Positions 1 through 11,643 of a stretch of DNA of 64,000 nt are shown here, piece after piece (position 1 is the stretch's first letter; every line of letters starts with the position of its first letter). This DNA is from Siniperca chuatsi (lineage: Eukaryota > Chordata > Actinopteri > Centrarchiformes > Sinipercidae), in contig NC_058063.1 in NCBI RefSeq assembly GCF_020085105.1, positions 22,553,566-22,617,565 of the forward strand. Reading direction: 5' to 3'. Below the pieces are notes generated by a model. The model was given only the letters and a program-made list of their open reading frames with translations. It was not told the origin of the DNA and did not search any database. The position numbers and the translations under genes were made by a program.

Positions 1-1354
1 ATGCTGCACAGTCCTATCTAAAATGGAAATGATCTTTCTGCTCCGTATGAAGATGATCGCCATCTTTCAGCGCTCGCAGCACATGAACATTTTAAATTGA
101 ATGAAAAGTGAAAAGTCACACAATGGAAACCTAAAAGGAAAAATGTCTCCAAAGTCATAATGAAATTCATCTTCACTGTGCCTTGTGTAGATAAAATTGC
201 CTCGATGTTACAGTGCAGATCAAAAGTATTTATCCCGACACAGAAAGTGTGGCTGCACTTGAAAACGTTCCCACCTGCAGCATGCATGCTCACATAAAAA
301 CACCTGTGATTGGTCAGTTTACCTGTGAACAGGGAGCGCTTGACATGACGTACCACCACTTTGATTATGTGCAGTTCTGACTGTTTATAAAAAAACTGGG
401 AACTAACTAGAGCTGCAACTGATTACTTTCACTATTCACGTATGTGTCCATTGTTTGTTTTTGTTGGTTTGTTTTTTAAATGAATGAGTTAATCACTTAA
501 TCTGTGTCGTTCACTCATTCACGACTCCCTTTTTAATAACAGGCACTAAACAGTTCCCCGCTCTCTCTACAGCGATTTCAGACATTTACTAATCGTCATC
601 ACTTTGTGTCGTCGCTGACAGCTGCAGAGTCGCACAGCTGTACATTTCGCATTTCTAAAAGGCGGAGCATTGCATTGTGGGATTGTTAGCAGAAAGTAGT
701 GTACATGCACTCTACCTTTGCCGTCCCGTTGTGTCTGTCAGAAACTTCCCAGAATGCAAGGTGGCATCTTCAAATTGCTTGGCTTTTTCTAACCAGTCAT
801 ATATTAATATGACAAGAGTTTTAAAGGTTTGGAGACCCAAAGTATCCAATATTAAAAACATAGATTAAATTATCATATAAATAAATACAAAGTATGTTTG
901 TATATTTTTAACTCAACTCAGTATTATAAGATGTTATTTCATCTTCCTGCTTTTTTACTTCAAAAAGGAGTTTATTGCCGGTTATTTCTATTTCGTTTTT
1001 TTTTTTTTATTACAGCGATTTTTACTTCAAAAAGTATTTTTCCCAAAGTCTGTTTTTATTTAACAATTTCGTTTCTCATCACAAAGTCTTTGTCAGTCAA
1101 AACAAACAGGACCGAGCCAGCTGCGTGACTGGCTGTTCAGACCATTGTAACGTTTCACAAAATCAAGCTGACTTATTTTATAATAATATGTAATATATTA
1201 TTTCGTAATGTCTTATTTAGTTGATACTGAACAAATCCTCACCTTTGAGATGCTTGAATGCTTGGCATTTTTCCTGGTAAATGATTAGAATCAGTCACGA
1301 AAACATAAATCAATTACCAAGATTCCCACACAGGTTACTCCTCCTCCTCCTCAC
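1..1354. other. rbm46 intron, partial
   Basis: No exon of the RBM46 C-terminal domain can be recognised on the minus strand here. The stretch is AT-rich intronic DNA with a faint copy of the CGATTA repeat family at about 405-560. Confidence 0.6.
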
Positions 1355-2624
1355 CTCCTGCTCCGGTGTAGAAGGGGCTCCCCAGGTGAGGCGGCAGGGA
1401 CAATGTTCTCAGTGGAGAGCATCCGTCCATAGCTCCTCCCATCATGGCTCCATCGCCCCTGTGCAGGACAAACGTCCCGTTCCCTCCTCCCGCTGCGCTG
1501 TTGCCCAGGTATCCCCTGCTGTTGCACCTCCTCCCGACTATACTCCCGTCTCTGACCCCGGCCGGTTTGGCCAGCGTCACCTCCACGCTGGCTCCGTCGA
1601 TCAGGGCTCCGTTCATGAGGCTCAGCGCGGTGACGGCGTCGTCGCGGCAGCGGTAGTGAATGAAGGCGTAGTCGGTGAGCTTCTTGACTCGCTCCACAGA
1701 GCCTGGTTTGAAGCGGGAGAACTCCTGACGAAGAGTCTCTTCGGTGGTGCTGAGCATCAGGTTACGCACCTGGAGCACAGACAGGAGGGGAACGCCAACA
1801 CTCAACTGTACATGTTTTATAATATTTCCCCAAGTCTGATGTCTGTTGTTAACAACATAATGTAACACACAAGTTCAGTATGTGAACCCTTCACTTTTTA
1901 AGTCTTCCAGTAAGTTTAAATAACTTCCAAGTACTTTCACTCCCTGTATTTACAGCTGTTTGTCACATTCTGATATGTTTCTAAATAACGCTGCTCAGAA
2001 ATCAGCTGGCATGTCAGTGGCTCTTAGTGAAATATCTCAACAACTATTGGATGGACTGCCGTGACACTTGGTTCAGACATTCCCCTCAGGATGAATTGTA
2101 ATAAGGTTGGTGATCCTCTGACTTTTCATGGAGCTCCACACTGGGTGCCGATGAAATGTGAGTGATTTTCATCTGATTCGTTTTTAGAGGCCTGAAGAGG
2201 TAAAACTAAACAAGATGTGCGAGACTAAAGCTAAGACTGGAGAAAAGTCTAAAAAATATACAGAACTGTGTGTGTTTCAGTTTTCAGTTTTCTTATTTCC
2301 TACCACAGAAATCATCTCGTGAGCCCCCCTGTGGGGGTCCTGACCCCCAGGTTTGAAACCACTGTGTCCAACATGTCTGACTGATTGTGTTTCTGACTTC
2401 TTTTAAATGTCACCCTGTTCCCAGATGTCAGCGATCACTTCTGCGAGAACAATGATATTATTACTGGTATGAGCGACGGACAACTCTGTGAAAACAAGAG
2501 CCGAGCTGTAATTACAGCCCGGTGTGCAGAATCTTCAGCAGTCATGGTTTGTACTAAATGGACTAATAAGATAAAAAAATGTCCTTTAAATCAGAGAAAG
2601 TTGTAGTTATTCTCAGTTAGCAGT

Positions 2625-2659
<35 letters not shown>

Positions 2660-5600
2660 AGGGCTTTACTTACCTCTGGGCCTCCCCTGCGTAAAATACT
2701 CTCCCTCACACAACTATAAGGGCCTTTTGGGTTTGTATTTGTTGCCCTCAGATCACATCTCAGTATTTCAGAGTAAACCGATGCCCTGGAGGGTGTGCAG
2801 CTCCTGCGAGCGTCCTCCCTTTGATCTGCACGAGCCTGCTGAAGGTTTCCTAAAACGCTGACCTTTGCAGCGCAGGAGAGCAGAGCGGAGCAGCTGACCT
2901 TTGCATTTGGAGAGGTCCTGAATAAAAGGCTTTAGAAAGTTTTTACACTGAGGGCTGAAGTGTTTTGTTTTTTTTTGGGATAGAAAGCACACAGCTTTAA
3001 CACTGTGACTAAATAACAAAACTATCTCAACCGTATAATCCTCCTCTGACTTGTCCCGTTATCTGCATTTCTTCCTTGCTGAAGGAGAGAGGTTTAATAA
3101 GAGAAATCAATAAAACCTTCCACCTGCATTCACCTCATCAGCCTCCGTTACAAAATCAGAAACCGATCGTTGATTCGGGAGGATTTTTAGGAACAAACGC
3201 ACGCAGAAAATGTAAATCAAACTCACACATACACGTATACTCACATAAAGGACTCTGACGCGCTGCATGACCTCCTCGTCCACGTCTTTCTCAGGCTCGG
3301 CCCAGTCCACCTGGATGGAGTGACCCCACAGCTGGAAGGTTCCTGTTGAACACAGCGACGTCCCTGATTGATATTTATCGTGTCGGCTTTGTGGAAATTC
3401 AATTAGAGAAACCGTTGGGGTTTCCCTGCAGCGTCTTATAGCGGAGGCAGGCCAACTCACCTGAAATAGAAACCGCCTCCACTTTTATAAAGATGAACAC
3501 GCACATGAAATAAAACATTAACCTTCTGGGGAAAAGATCATTTCTCTAGAGAAGAGTCACCACTCAAAAACAAACACACTCGCGGTGTTATAGAGAAAAC
3601 AGAGAGCACTATAACCAGCAAACGGCTAAAGGTTTCATTTCAGAGGTCACGGAATTAAAAACGACAGCTGATGTAATCTGCCGCCTGTGACATTAGTCAT
3701 TTTAACCAGCGGACAGAAACACACACTCCCCTCGACATCCTGACGCGCTGCTCTGAATAATTACTGCAAAGCAAACATACGATGTGATCGACCAATCAGA
3801 CAGATCCTGACACATCTAATCCCGTTACCAGTTTCTAGATGTTGGTCTGAACTGTCGGCTCACTCCTTAAAACAAAGTTTCACAGTCTTAAAGCAACAGT
3901 CAGGAGCCCGTATGAACACTGAAACACGTTTTGCTTGCTGTAATCCTTCCTCCTGATCATACTGGACATTAAGAGCTCCCTTTCTTAATGCGCCTCCAGC
4001 AGAAGTAAAGAAAACAAACTGGGACAAAATCCACAGTTCTCGTTCTGTGTAGAAACATATTCCAAACTTTCTGAAGCTGATATGAGGCTTCAGCAGTCTG
4101 AGTTAACCAAATCAACACTGCATTTGCTGTGTGACGTAGCAGTCCAATGTACTTCAGAAAAGTGTAATCATTTAGAGTAGAAGCACTCTTTATTTCAGCG
4201 GAGGCGCAGCACCTCCACGACATGGGAGGAAGTCCTGATGAGGCCCCTGTAGTTCCTGGGCCATTGGAAAGAACTACATCCGGAGCAGGAACTTACCTGG
4301 AACTATGACAGAAGGATTCAATTCGTGTTCGAGTTTGTGAACAAGCTCCTGAGGTGGAAATGGACTTTAAATTGATCACAAGTGGGGGGGGGGCTTACTA
4401 CAACCAGAGAAACAACCAGAAACAACAACAGAAACCGCATCCTACTACTACTAATTAATCCTCCTGCATAGTCGGGTTAATTACGTGGTCAGAGTCCATG
4501 AGCAGCTGTGATTGGTAGACTGGAAGTTGATGTCCTGCTGATGTGTGTGAAAATACACTCAGATGTCAGTTTGTTAGGTACAGCTAGCTAAAACTAATGC
4601 TGTCTCTACAGCAGTCCTGTAATAAATCCTCCTTCATGAACGTTATAATGTTCAGTTTCTGTTGAAAAGGGTTGATTCAACTGAACGGCCATTTTGGAGG
4701 AAGTAGTTTGTGGTGCTGTTGAATTGTATTGCATCTATTATTGTTTCTAGGGCTGCGGCTAACAATTATTTTCATCAGCGATTCATCTTCCCATTACTTT
4801 CTTGAATAACCGATTATTCATTCGGCCTATAAAATGTGACAAAATACTGTAAAATACCTGTGAAAAGCCCAATGTGACGTCTCTTGTTGTGTCCAATCAA
4901 CAGTCCAAAACCCCCAAATTATTGATTCACTATGATATAAGCAGAGTATCTGCACATTTTAATGACTTTTAAGACCTTTTTAATACCTCTAAAAAGGAAA
5001 AAATAATACCATCACCGTGGCAAAAGAAATCAAAGTAGACTACAATATACACCGTTAGTTTTATTGAATTTGAATAACTGAAATATTCAGTGCAAAAGTA
5101 CCGACACCACACTGTGCAAATACTCCACTACATGTAAAAGTCCTGCATTCAAAACCTACTTAAGTAAAAGTATGTAAGTATTAAAAGTCGTCCCTGTGCA
5201 GTAAAACGCTTCCTGTCAGTGTTTATTATATCTGATGTTTCTGCGTTCATGTGTGTGTTGCATTTTACTGCTGCAGATGTTTCAGGTCGAGCTCATTTTA
5301 ACTGCTTTATATCCTGTTGGGTAGTTTAACCCGCAGCAATGCATCATGGTCTATAAGATCATCACGTGTTTGCAGCGTCGCTGTCCTGCGAGAACCACGT
5401 ATCTCTAAAAAGTCGACGTTTCATGAGAGAAACAGTTTTCAGCTCTGTGACGATGCGTTTCCCAGCTGATCCGAGGGGGGGTTAAAGAGTTTATTCAGCT
5501 TCAGGAGGAGGAGAGTTTTCTCAGCACGTGAAGGAAACTCTTCATCCTTCAGCTCGTCACAAACACCTGGAGATACGAGGTTTCCACTGGACAGGAAGGG

Positions 5601-8600
5601 ATTGAAAAAATGTAATTTGTAAAGTAACTAAAGCCGTCAGACGAGTGCAGTGCAGTAAAAAGTCCAATATTTCCCTCTGAGACGTGGCGGAGTGGAAGTG
5701 TAAAGCCGCATTAAAAGAAAAGACTCAAGTGAAGTAGAAGTACCTCGAAATTGTACTTAAGTACAGCACTTGAGTAAATGTACTTATTTACATTCCACCA
5801 CTGCAGAGCGGACACATCATCTCTAGTTCGAACAGCCAAACTACCAACGGCAGCGAACGACTCGATGGGCAGAGTACTTTTTCGAGTGCTAGCATAGCGC
5901 GTGTGCTTTTGAGATTTCATGTGAGAATCCGTTGCTTACCGCTGTTCCAAGTTTGAATGTTTTGCGCCAAAGTTCACATCGCGCCTCGTACGAAGCGCTG
6001 GAACTCGTTACTGAATTAGCATTTACCCGCGGCTGAGCCTGCATCGCTTGCTCGCAGCGTCGCGCTCTCTGTGTTTCCCCTCAAACTGGAAGCTGGATAA
6101 AGGTTAAAATGCGGATCACAGCCTGTACACGAGGCGTTCTCCTGCAACCCACCGAGCGGAGAGTACGCTGCCTATTTAACGTGCAAACAAATAGATATCA
6201 GACGTTGCAGAAATCGCCATTGTGAGATACCGGTAAAATAAAAACTGAAGGAAAAACATAGAAACGCTCATTCATTCTGCCCCAGATCAAATTTAACGCC
6301 TCCCCTCCTACAATTCCAGACATTTTAAGACTTTTTAAGGATCCGCGGGGACCCTGATAAGTCAGCAAAAACTGCAAATCCTCAAAATTAAGAAGCTATA
6401 AAGAGGATGTGAATTAATTGATTATTAAAATGGTTTTATTTTGTTAATTTTCTGTAGATCGACTAATAGTTGTACACCCCACTTACATCAAAGAGGGCTA
6501 AATAACTGACACCTGTCAGTATAATGCAGTTCGGCTCACTACAGCCTCCAAAATGACCACACGGTTGAATCAACACCAACAGAAACTGAATGATAACCTT
6601 CATGAAGGGAGGATTTACTGCAGGACTGAGTATCTGAAGTCACACAGTTAAGTTCCCCTTCAGACTTTCTGCCGTAGTGATCTGTGTTCTACCTCCCTCT
6701 GCTGGACAAAGACAGGAACTGACCCAGAGTCAGTGTGGACGAAGGAGGACGTGTAGAAAGAGCGGAGGAGACGGAAGAGAGTCACAGAACATCAACAGAA
6801 ATGCCTCCACAACAGAGATGTGGTCACATGTCATGAAGGAGACATCAGACAGCGTGCGGAGAGGTCGTGTACCAGGTATGAGTCTCCTCCTGGCCATGGC
6901 CGCCGCTTTGTGGGATTCGTACTCTACAAAGGCAAAACCTCGGTTTCTGCTTTTATCTGTGGAGCTGGGATACACGATCACATCCACCACCCCTTCTGTC
7001 ACCTGGGAGACACACACACACACACACACACAGGACAACGTAATTAGAGTGAATGTACACATGTTTACAACCTGTGTGTGGAGGCCGATAAAGATCAGTG
7101 AACAGGAACATCTGCTGTATCATCGACTGTTGATGTAGATGATTACTGTGACCTGACACACCACATATTTGTCGTTAATGAGGTATACTTCTCTTTGGCC
7201 AAAAGTATTAGGACACTACTTTAATTAGTGTACTTTTGGCCTGGGGCTTTCATGGTTTAGCACATTGAATCTTAATGATATCTTAATGCGCAAAGCAGCT
7301 CCGTACAGAAATGGTTTTCCCAGTTTGGTGTGGAGGAACTCGACTGGTCTGCACAGAGTCCTGACCTCAAGCCCATCCAGCACCTTTGGGATGAACCGGA
7401 GCACCGCCTGTTCTCATTTAGATCATTTTCGGTCTCTCTTGTCGGAAAACGGGTATGAAATTTGAGGGCGGCTCATAAATACTGTGTTGACCAGCGGTCA
7501 TTAGCAAGCTGCTGATAAAATTATTATTTCATGATCCCGACATCGACAGACAAAATAAACAAAAATGCAGTTTAATGGCAGCAGCTGTGCCGTGAGATCG
7601 GCTTTATCAACATTTAAAATGAGTGATGACAGAGAACGCTAGAACCAGCAAAAGGTTATCGTGTTCAAGTTCGAACACAAAGCATCGCTCACCTCTTCTA
7701 GATGAGCTGCAAATGTGTATTTACGCTCGTTAAACGTAAAACATGTTGGCAAAACAACCGGGTTCCAAAGCGTCCACACACTTTTGGCCAGAGTGTAATT
7801 AGTATAACATGCACAGTATCCATCCACATTATGTAGTTTAAATATACCTTCACAAATGCTATAAAACTGTTTGTTCAGCTGCTAATTGTATTTCAGTCCA
7901 ATAAGTTTTGTAAATTTCATTTTCAGGTTTCAAAGATTATTTCAACATCACTGAACTTTTTCCAAAAGGTAACTGAAGGCGATGCAGTCCTGAAAACCAT
8001 TTTAAAAATTCATTTATTCTCTCCAGATGTTCTTAGTTTGGTATCGTTTTATCACTTTACTCTCCAGAGACTTTTCTCCCAAACTCCAAAACGATCCTAG
8101 TTGAACTGTCAGCCATGTATATGAGAAAGATGCTTACTGTTGTGTCCATGAGTTATTATAAGACTGTCAGGGGAGCGGGGGTGCGCGTACCTTCTTCATC
8201 TCCTCCATGATCTCGTCCTTCCTCTTGTCTTTGGGGATGGAGCCGATGAAGAGGCGGCAGTTGTCCAGGCTCACGCACACCCCGATGAACTTCCCCGGAC
8301 GGATCTCGTAGTTGTCCAACATCTGGATGGCTCTCTGCGCCGCTTCTCTGGACCACAGTCAACAGCCACCGATACTTTCATTCATCATAATAAGAATTCA
8401 TAACGCCGGACGGGCGATCCCCCCCCCCCCTTTTCAAAATAACTGCAGTTTATAATCCATATATAATCCAAATAAGTAGTTAATAGGTTCACAGCGGCCC
8501 ACTGTTCTGTTCAAACGTTAACCTGATTTTACAGGTTGATGTTTGACGTGTCTCAACAGCTGTTTTTGGCACAGCATAGCATTAACAAGAGGTCAATTGA

Positions 8601-11600
8601 AATTTCTATTCCATTGTTTAAATGTTCTTTTGAATACATAACACACTGTGCGTTGCTATAACATTGCCCGGGCCAGGCCATCAGGGAGCCGACAGAATGT
8701 ATGCAAATCATTCGGATTGTCTGTTTATCAAAAATGAACGTCAACATCTGTTCTGAGACTAAATGAAACTGCATGTTTCATGCACCGAAGCAGAGAGAAA
8801 TGCGCGCAGCTACCTGTTGGTGTACATGACGAAGGCGTAGCCGCGGTTCTCTCCGCTGAACTCCATCATCAGCCTGAACTCGTAGATCCTGCCGGCTCTC
8901 TCGAACAGAGGGACCAGCTCGTCTTCGTACATGTCTCTGGGAATCTTCCCCACAAACACCTCGCAGCCCCGCGGGGGGGCCGGGCCCTCCCACCCTGCAG
9001 CACGGAAACACATCGTCACTTCACCGCAGTCGCTCCGGTCCGGTGTGAGTTAAACAACAGGCTCGAGGGCCGAGCTGAACTTCTTTATTTCTATAAAGCG
9101 ACAATATATGAGAGGGGAAGTATACACACTGATGTATTAAAAATAATTAGTCACATTAACTGATACTGAGGCCGATATAATTATCTCATTTATCTCATTA
9201 TCTGCATTTTTTAATAAGGGAGGCCTGCCCCCTACTGGCCCACCAACACCGCTTCCGGCAGAAACCTAGCTTTCCCAGGAGGTCTCCCAGCCAGGTACCA
9301 GCCGAGCCCTCGCCTGCTCAGCGTCAGTCATGTGGTCGGCAGCTTCTGAATCCTTTGAGGTGAAACGCTTCTGTAACCCTTCTGGTTTTACCGAGGATGT
9401 CTTAGAATTTCACTCACACCTTCTTTTAACAGATCACAGGGATCGCTGGGGGTTTATGTAATCAAGGAATATATTATTTGGGTTATTAATCCCTCAAATG
9501 CAGCTGGATTTCCCAACAGGTGACTTTAATCAGACATTCATCGCTCGACTGGCGGAAATGTAGATTACTGTACGCGCTCCTCATCTCCTAAATATTATTT
9601 TATATACATTCATATGACGGCTACCGAGGCGTGATCGTGTATGTTTCCATAAGTTCTTCTTCGTGTGTTTTTATTAGTTGTAGTAAATGAGCCAAGCCTC
9701 CCTCTGGCTGTTATTTGGGTTGTTTCCTGCTAAAGAACGTCCCAGAGATTTCCCATCAGCCAGTCTGGCACCCAGCAGCGAGCGTAACTTCTTTTTGAGA
9801 AAACATTTGGAAGATGACACCTCCTTCCTCTTGTCCTTATTTCAGAGCCAAATAACTTATTGAAAGAATAAATCAGCTGATTTACTGACAATGAAAACAA
9901 TCATTAGCCGCAGCTCTGCGATGTACTGACGGACTGTAATGTTCAAAGCAATGAAAATGGCCAGTAACAGCAAACAAAGTCGTGTTTAAAAGTTAGCCGG
10001 CTAACTTTGGAGTTTTTTTCGGTCTCACAAAGCTAGCTGGAGTTCAGCTGCAGAGTCACGTCGTTACAAACCAGAATAAAATGTGTTATACTGGAAATAT
10101 AGTTCGATCAGTGTCCCGACACGACCTCTACAGCAGGTAGACAGCTGAAGTGTTGTCAGTTAGAGCTGCAGCGATTAGCCGATTAGTCAATCGACAGAAA
10201 ATGAATGGGGACTATTTTGATAATCGAATAAACGTTTGAACAATTCTAGCTTCTCGGATGTTGGGATCTGATGCTGTTCCTGGTCTCACAAGACGGCAAA
10301 CTGAATGTCTTTGGGTTCTGGACAGTTTGGTTGGACAAAACAAGGCATTTTGAACACGTCAACTTGGACTGTGAGCATTTTTCACCATTTTCTGCTTTTA
10401 AATCACGATGTTACGATGGTAGAAGTCTCAGAGGCCAAACCCAGACCCAGCGGTTTCTAGCCTACAGGCTCCCACGAGTCCAGCGCACTAACTCCAATCT
10501 CCCTTCAACCTTCCTACGCAAAGTTACGGAGGGTACCAGAATGCGCCTTCATCCCTTAACCCTAATGCTAACGCTAAGCCTGACCCAGATTCAGAATCTT
10601 CAGAATCTATGAAGGACATGCAGCTCCAACTGCAGTCCGGCGTTGGGTTTCAAGCTTTAGAGGCTCCGCGAGGAGACGGCCACCCCCAAACTCACTGCTG
10701 CATCGACTTCCCCGACCCATCACAACGACGACAAGGAACATGTGGAGGATGTCCGAGCAGTGGAAGAGCCTGGGAGGTGTAACCCGTCGCCAGGCAACAC
10801 CCTTACCGTGTAACAGCTCGTGCTGGTTGGTGGAGAACAGCTGTCAGTTTAGTTTAAAGTTAGGCAGTTGAACATTTTCTAACGAGTTAAGTTTCAGTTG
10901 ATTCCCTCAGTTCGTGTGCGTCCATGACCACAGGGTAAGCATTATTGGTGATTTATACAGCAATGTCTAAGTTTACCAGCTGAAAATGTAGCATTTTCAC
11001 CAGCGAGTTCATCCCGAGCGGCAGCCGTTAGCCGTCTCGTCTGTGTTAGCACGTCGAGTAGCATTCCCGCTGTAGTTTACAGTTTAGCACTGTTTATTTC
11101 CTGTAGATGTCGAGAGCTGCTAGTCCCACTTTTGAGGTTTAGGTTTGTTACAGAGGTAGTGTAGCCTAAGTAGCCTAACGTTGAGTCTTTTGTTTCCCCC
11201 TCCTTCAGAACCACACACACACAAACGCAATAGTATATTAGTAATAGAGCCTATGCATCTGTATCTACATTTTAGGTCACAATATACAGGGATACAGGAT
11301 ATCCCTGCCCTCCATATTGCTGACTAAATTTCCTAACTTTTCCTTTACAACCGCCACAAGAACCCGTTTCCAGCACGAGCGTACGAGGCGGCTCTTCACA
11401 AGAGACTGCAGCGGGACAATCAGAAAAAAGACATTACAAACAAACACATTTAAATGTATTTCTGTTCAGGTTCGCGGTGTTCACACCTGGCGGGGGTCCA
11501 CCGTACTTCCTCTGTCCGTTCTCCTGCACCATGTTGTATCCCGTCTTCTCCATCAGATCGAGCAGAGCCATCTCTTTGGCGCAGGACGCCTTGAACTCGT

Positions 11601-11643
11601 CCTCGCCCACCAGCGGGCTGATTTTACCAGAATCGCCGTCCAT
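1355..11643 (-). CDS. rbm46: RNA-binding motif protein 46, three RRM domains (3' end outside window)
   Basis: Six coding exons read from high to low coordinate: 11643-11487, 8994-8814, 8347-8191, 7002-6873, 3342-3245 and 1769-1355. All have AG/GT borders and matching phases (1,2,0,1,0,1), giving about 379 residues. The start ATG at 11643 opens the same conserved block as vertebrate RBM46 ([16 protein letters not shown], then GGPPPGWEGP). RRM1 begins near residue 63 (VFVGKI, then RGYAFVMY), RRM2 near 143 (CRLFIGSIP, then RGFAFVEY) and RRM3 near 239 (LYVRNLM, then DYAFIHY). STTEET and [13 protein letters not shown] in the third RRM point to RBM46 rather than A1CF or RBM47. The family is about 530 residues with a double-stranded-RNA-binding-like C-terminus; that part is not in positions 1-1354, so the gene runs off the left edge. 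RBM46 is a germ-cell RNA-binding protein acting on mRNAs needed for meiosis; this role is from the family, not the sequence. Confidence 0.94.
2024..2175 (+). repeat. Dispersed repeat, GGATGGATTG family fragment
   Basis: The block AAATATCTCAACAACTA-TTGGATGGACTG followed by a GGATGAA motif is shared with 35218-35415, 42000-42062, 48740-49110, 53395-53935 (inverted) and 60395-60512. It lies in an rbm46 intron and is noncoding. Confidence 0.65.
2626..2657. repeat. (CA)n microsatellite
   Basis: About 16 CA units in an rbm46 intron. Confidence 0.95.
4746..4945 (+). repeat. CGATTA-family repeat, left half (split by insertion)
   Basis: GGGCTGCGGCTAACAATTAT and the following CGATTA-like and GTCCAAAACCC motifs mark a common teleost dispersed repeat. 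Its continuation is found at 6357-6480, after a 1.4-kb insertion. Further partial copies: 10163-10390, 27040-27112, 50369-50490. Confidence 0.65.
4946..6356. mobile_element. hAT-like nonautonomous transposon inserted in the CGATTA repeat
   Basis: The left end starts CAGAGTATCTGC and the right end finishes GCGGGGACCCTG, an imperfect inverted pair of the CAGRG...CYCTG kind. Both ends carry TTTTAAGAC-type subterminal motifs. ATAAG flanks the element directly on both sides, as a target-site duplication would. There is no transposase frame. A second repeat (5046-5806) is nested inside. hAT elements normally give 8-bp duplications, so the family call is tentative. Confidence 0.5.
5046..5806 (-). 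repeat. GTGGTGGAA-family dispersed repeat, near full length
   Basis: Read on the minus strand it starts GCAGTGGTGGAATGTAAATA and has the TACTTAAGTACAATTT block typical of a widespread teleost repeat. It carries a 300-base internal module (GTCGACGTTT, CAGCTGATCCGAGG, GGAGATACGAGG). The inverted copy at 14990-15490 matches most of it; 33115-33350 matches the internal module. Confidence 0.7.
6357..6480 (+). repeat. CGATTA-family repeat, right half
   Basis: Continues the copy interrupted at 4945; it ends TGTAGATCGACTAATAGTTG, the expected far end of that repeat. Confidence 0.6.
7011..7032. repeat. (CA)n microsatellite beside an rbm46 splice acceptor
   Basis: Eleven units ending 8 bases upstream (minus strand) of the exon at 7002-6873. 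In the pre-mRNA it is a (UG)n tract in the place of the polypyrimidine tract. Confidence 0.9.
7191..7793 (+). mobile_element. Tc1/mariner-like remnant with terminal inverted repeats
   Basis: The ends TTTGGCCAAAAGTATTAGGA (7194 on) and, inverted, CTGGCCAAAAGTGTGTGGAC (near 7773-7792) form a terminal inverted repeat. Inside, about 7341-7425 on the plus strand reads [18 protein letters not shown], the conserved Tc1 transposase block around the third catalytic acid. The usual Glu (NPIE) is Gln here, and the rest of the enzyme is missing. It sits in the rbm46 intron between exons 7002-6873 and 8347-8191. Confidence 0.55.
8995..11486. other. rbm46 intron, mostly unique sequence
   Basis: No exon or gene seen. 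A CGATTA-family copy covers about 10163-10390. Around 10550-10580 there is a short CCCTAA-like stretch that is not telomeric. Confidence 0.6.
10163..10390 (+). repeat. CGATTA-family repeat copy
   Basis: GCAGCGATTAGCCGATTAGT, then AATGGGGACTATTTTGATAA, then GTTCTGGACAGTTTGGTTGG: the expected order of motifs in this family. Confidence 0.6.
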
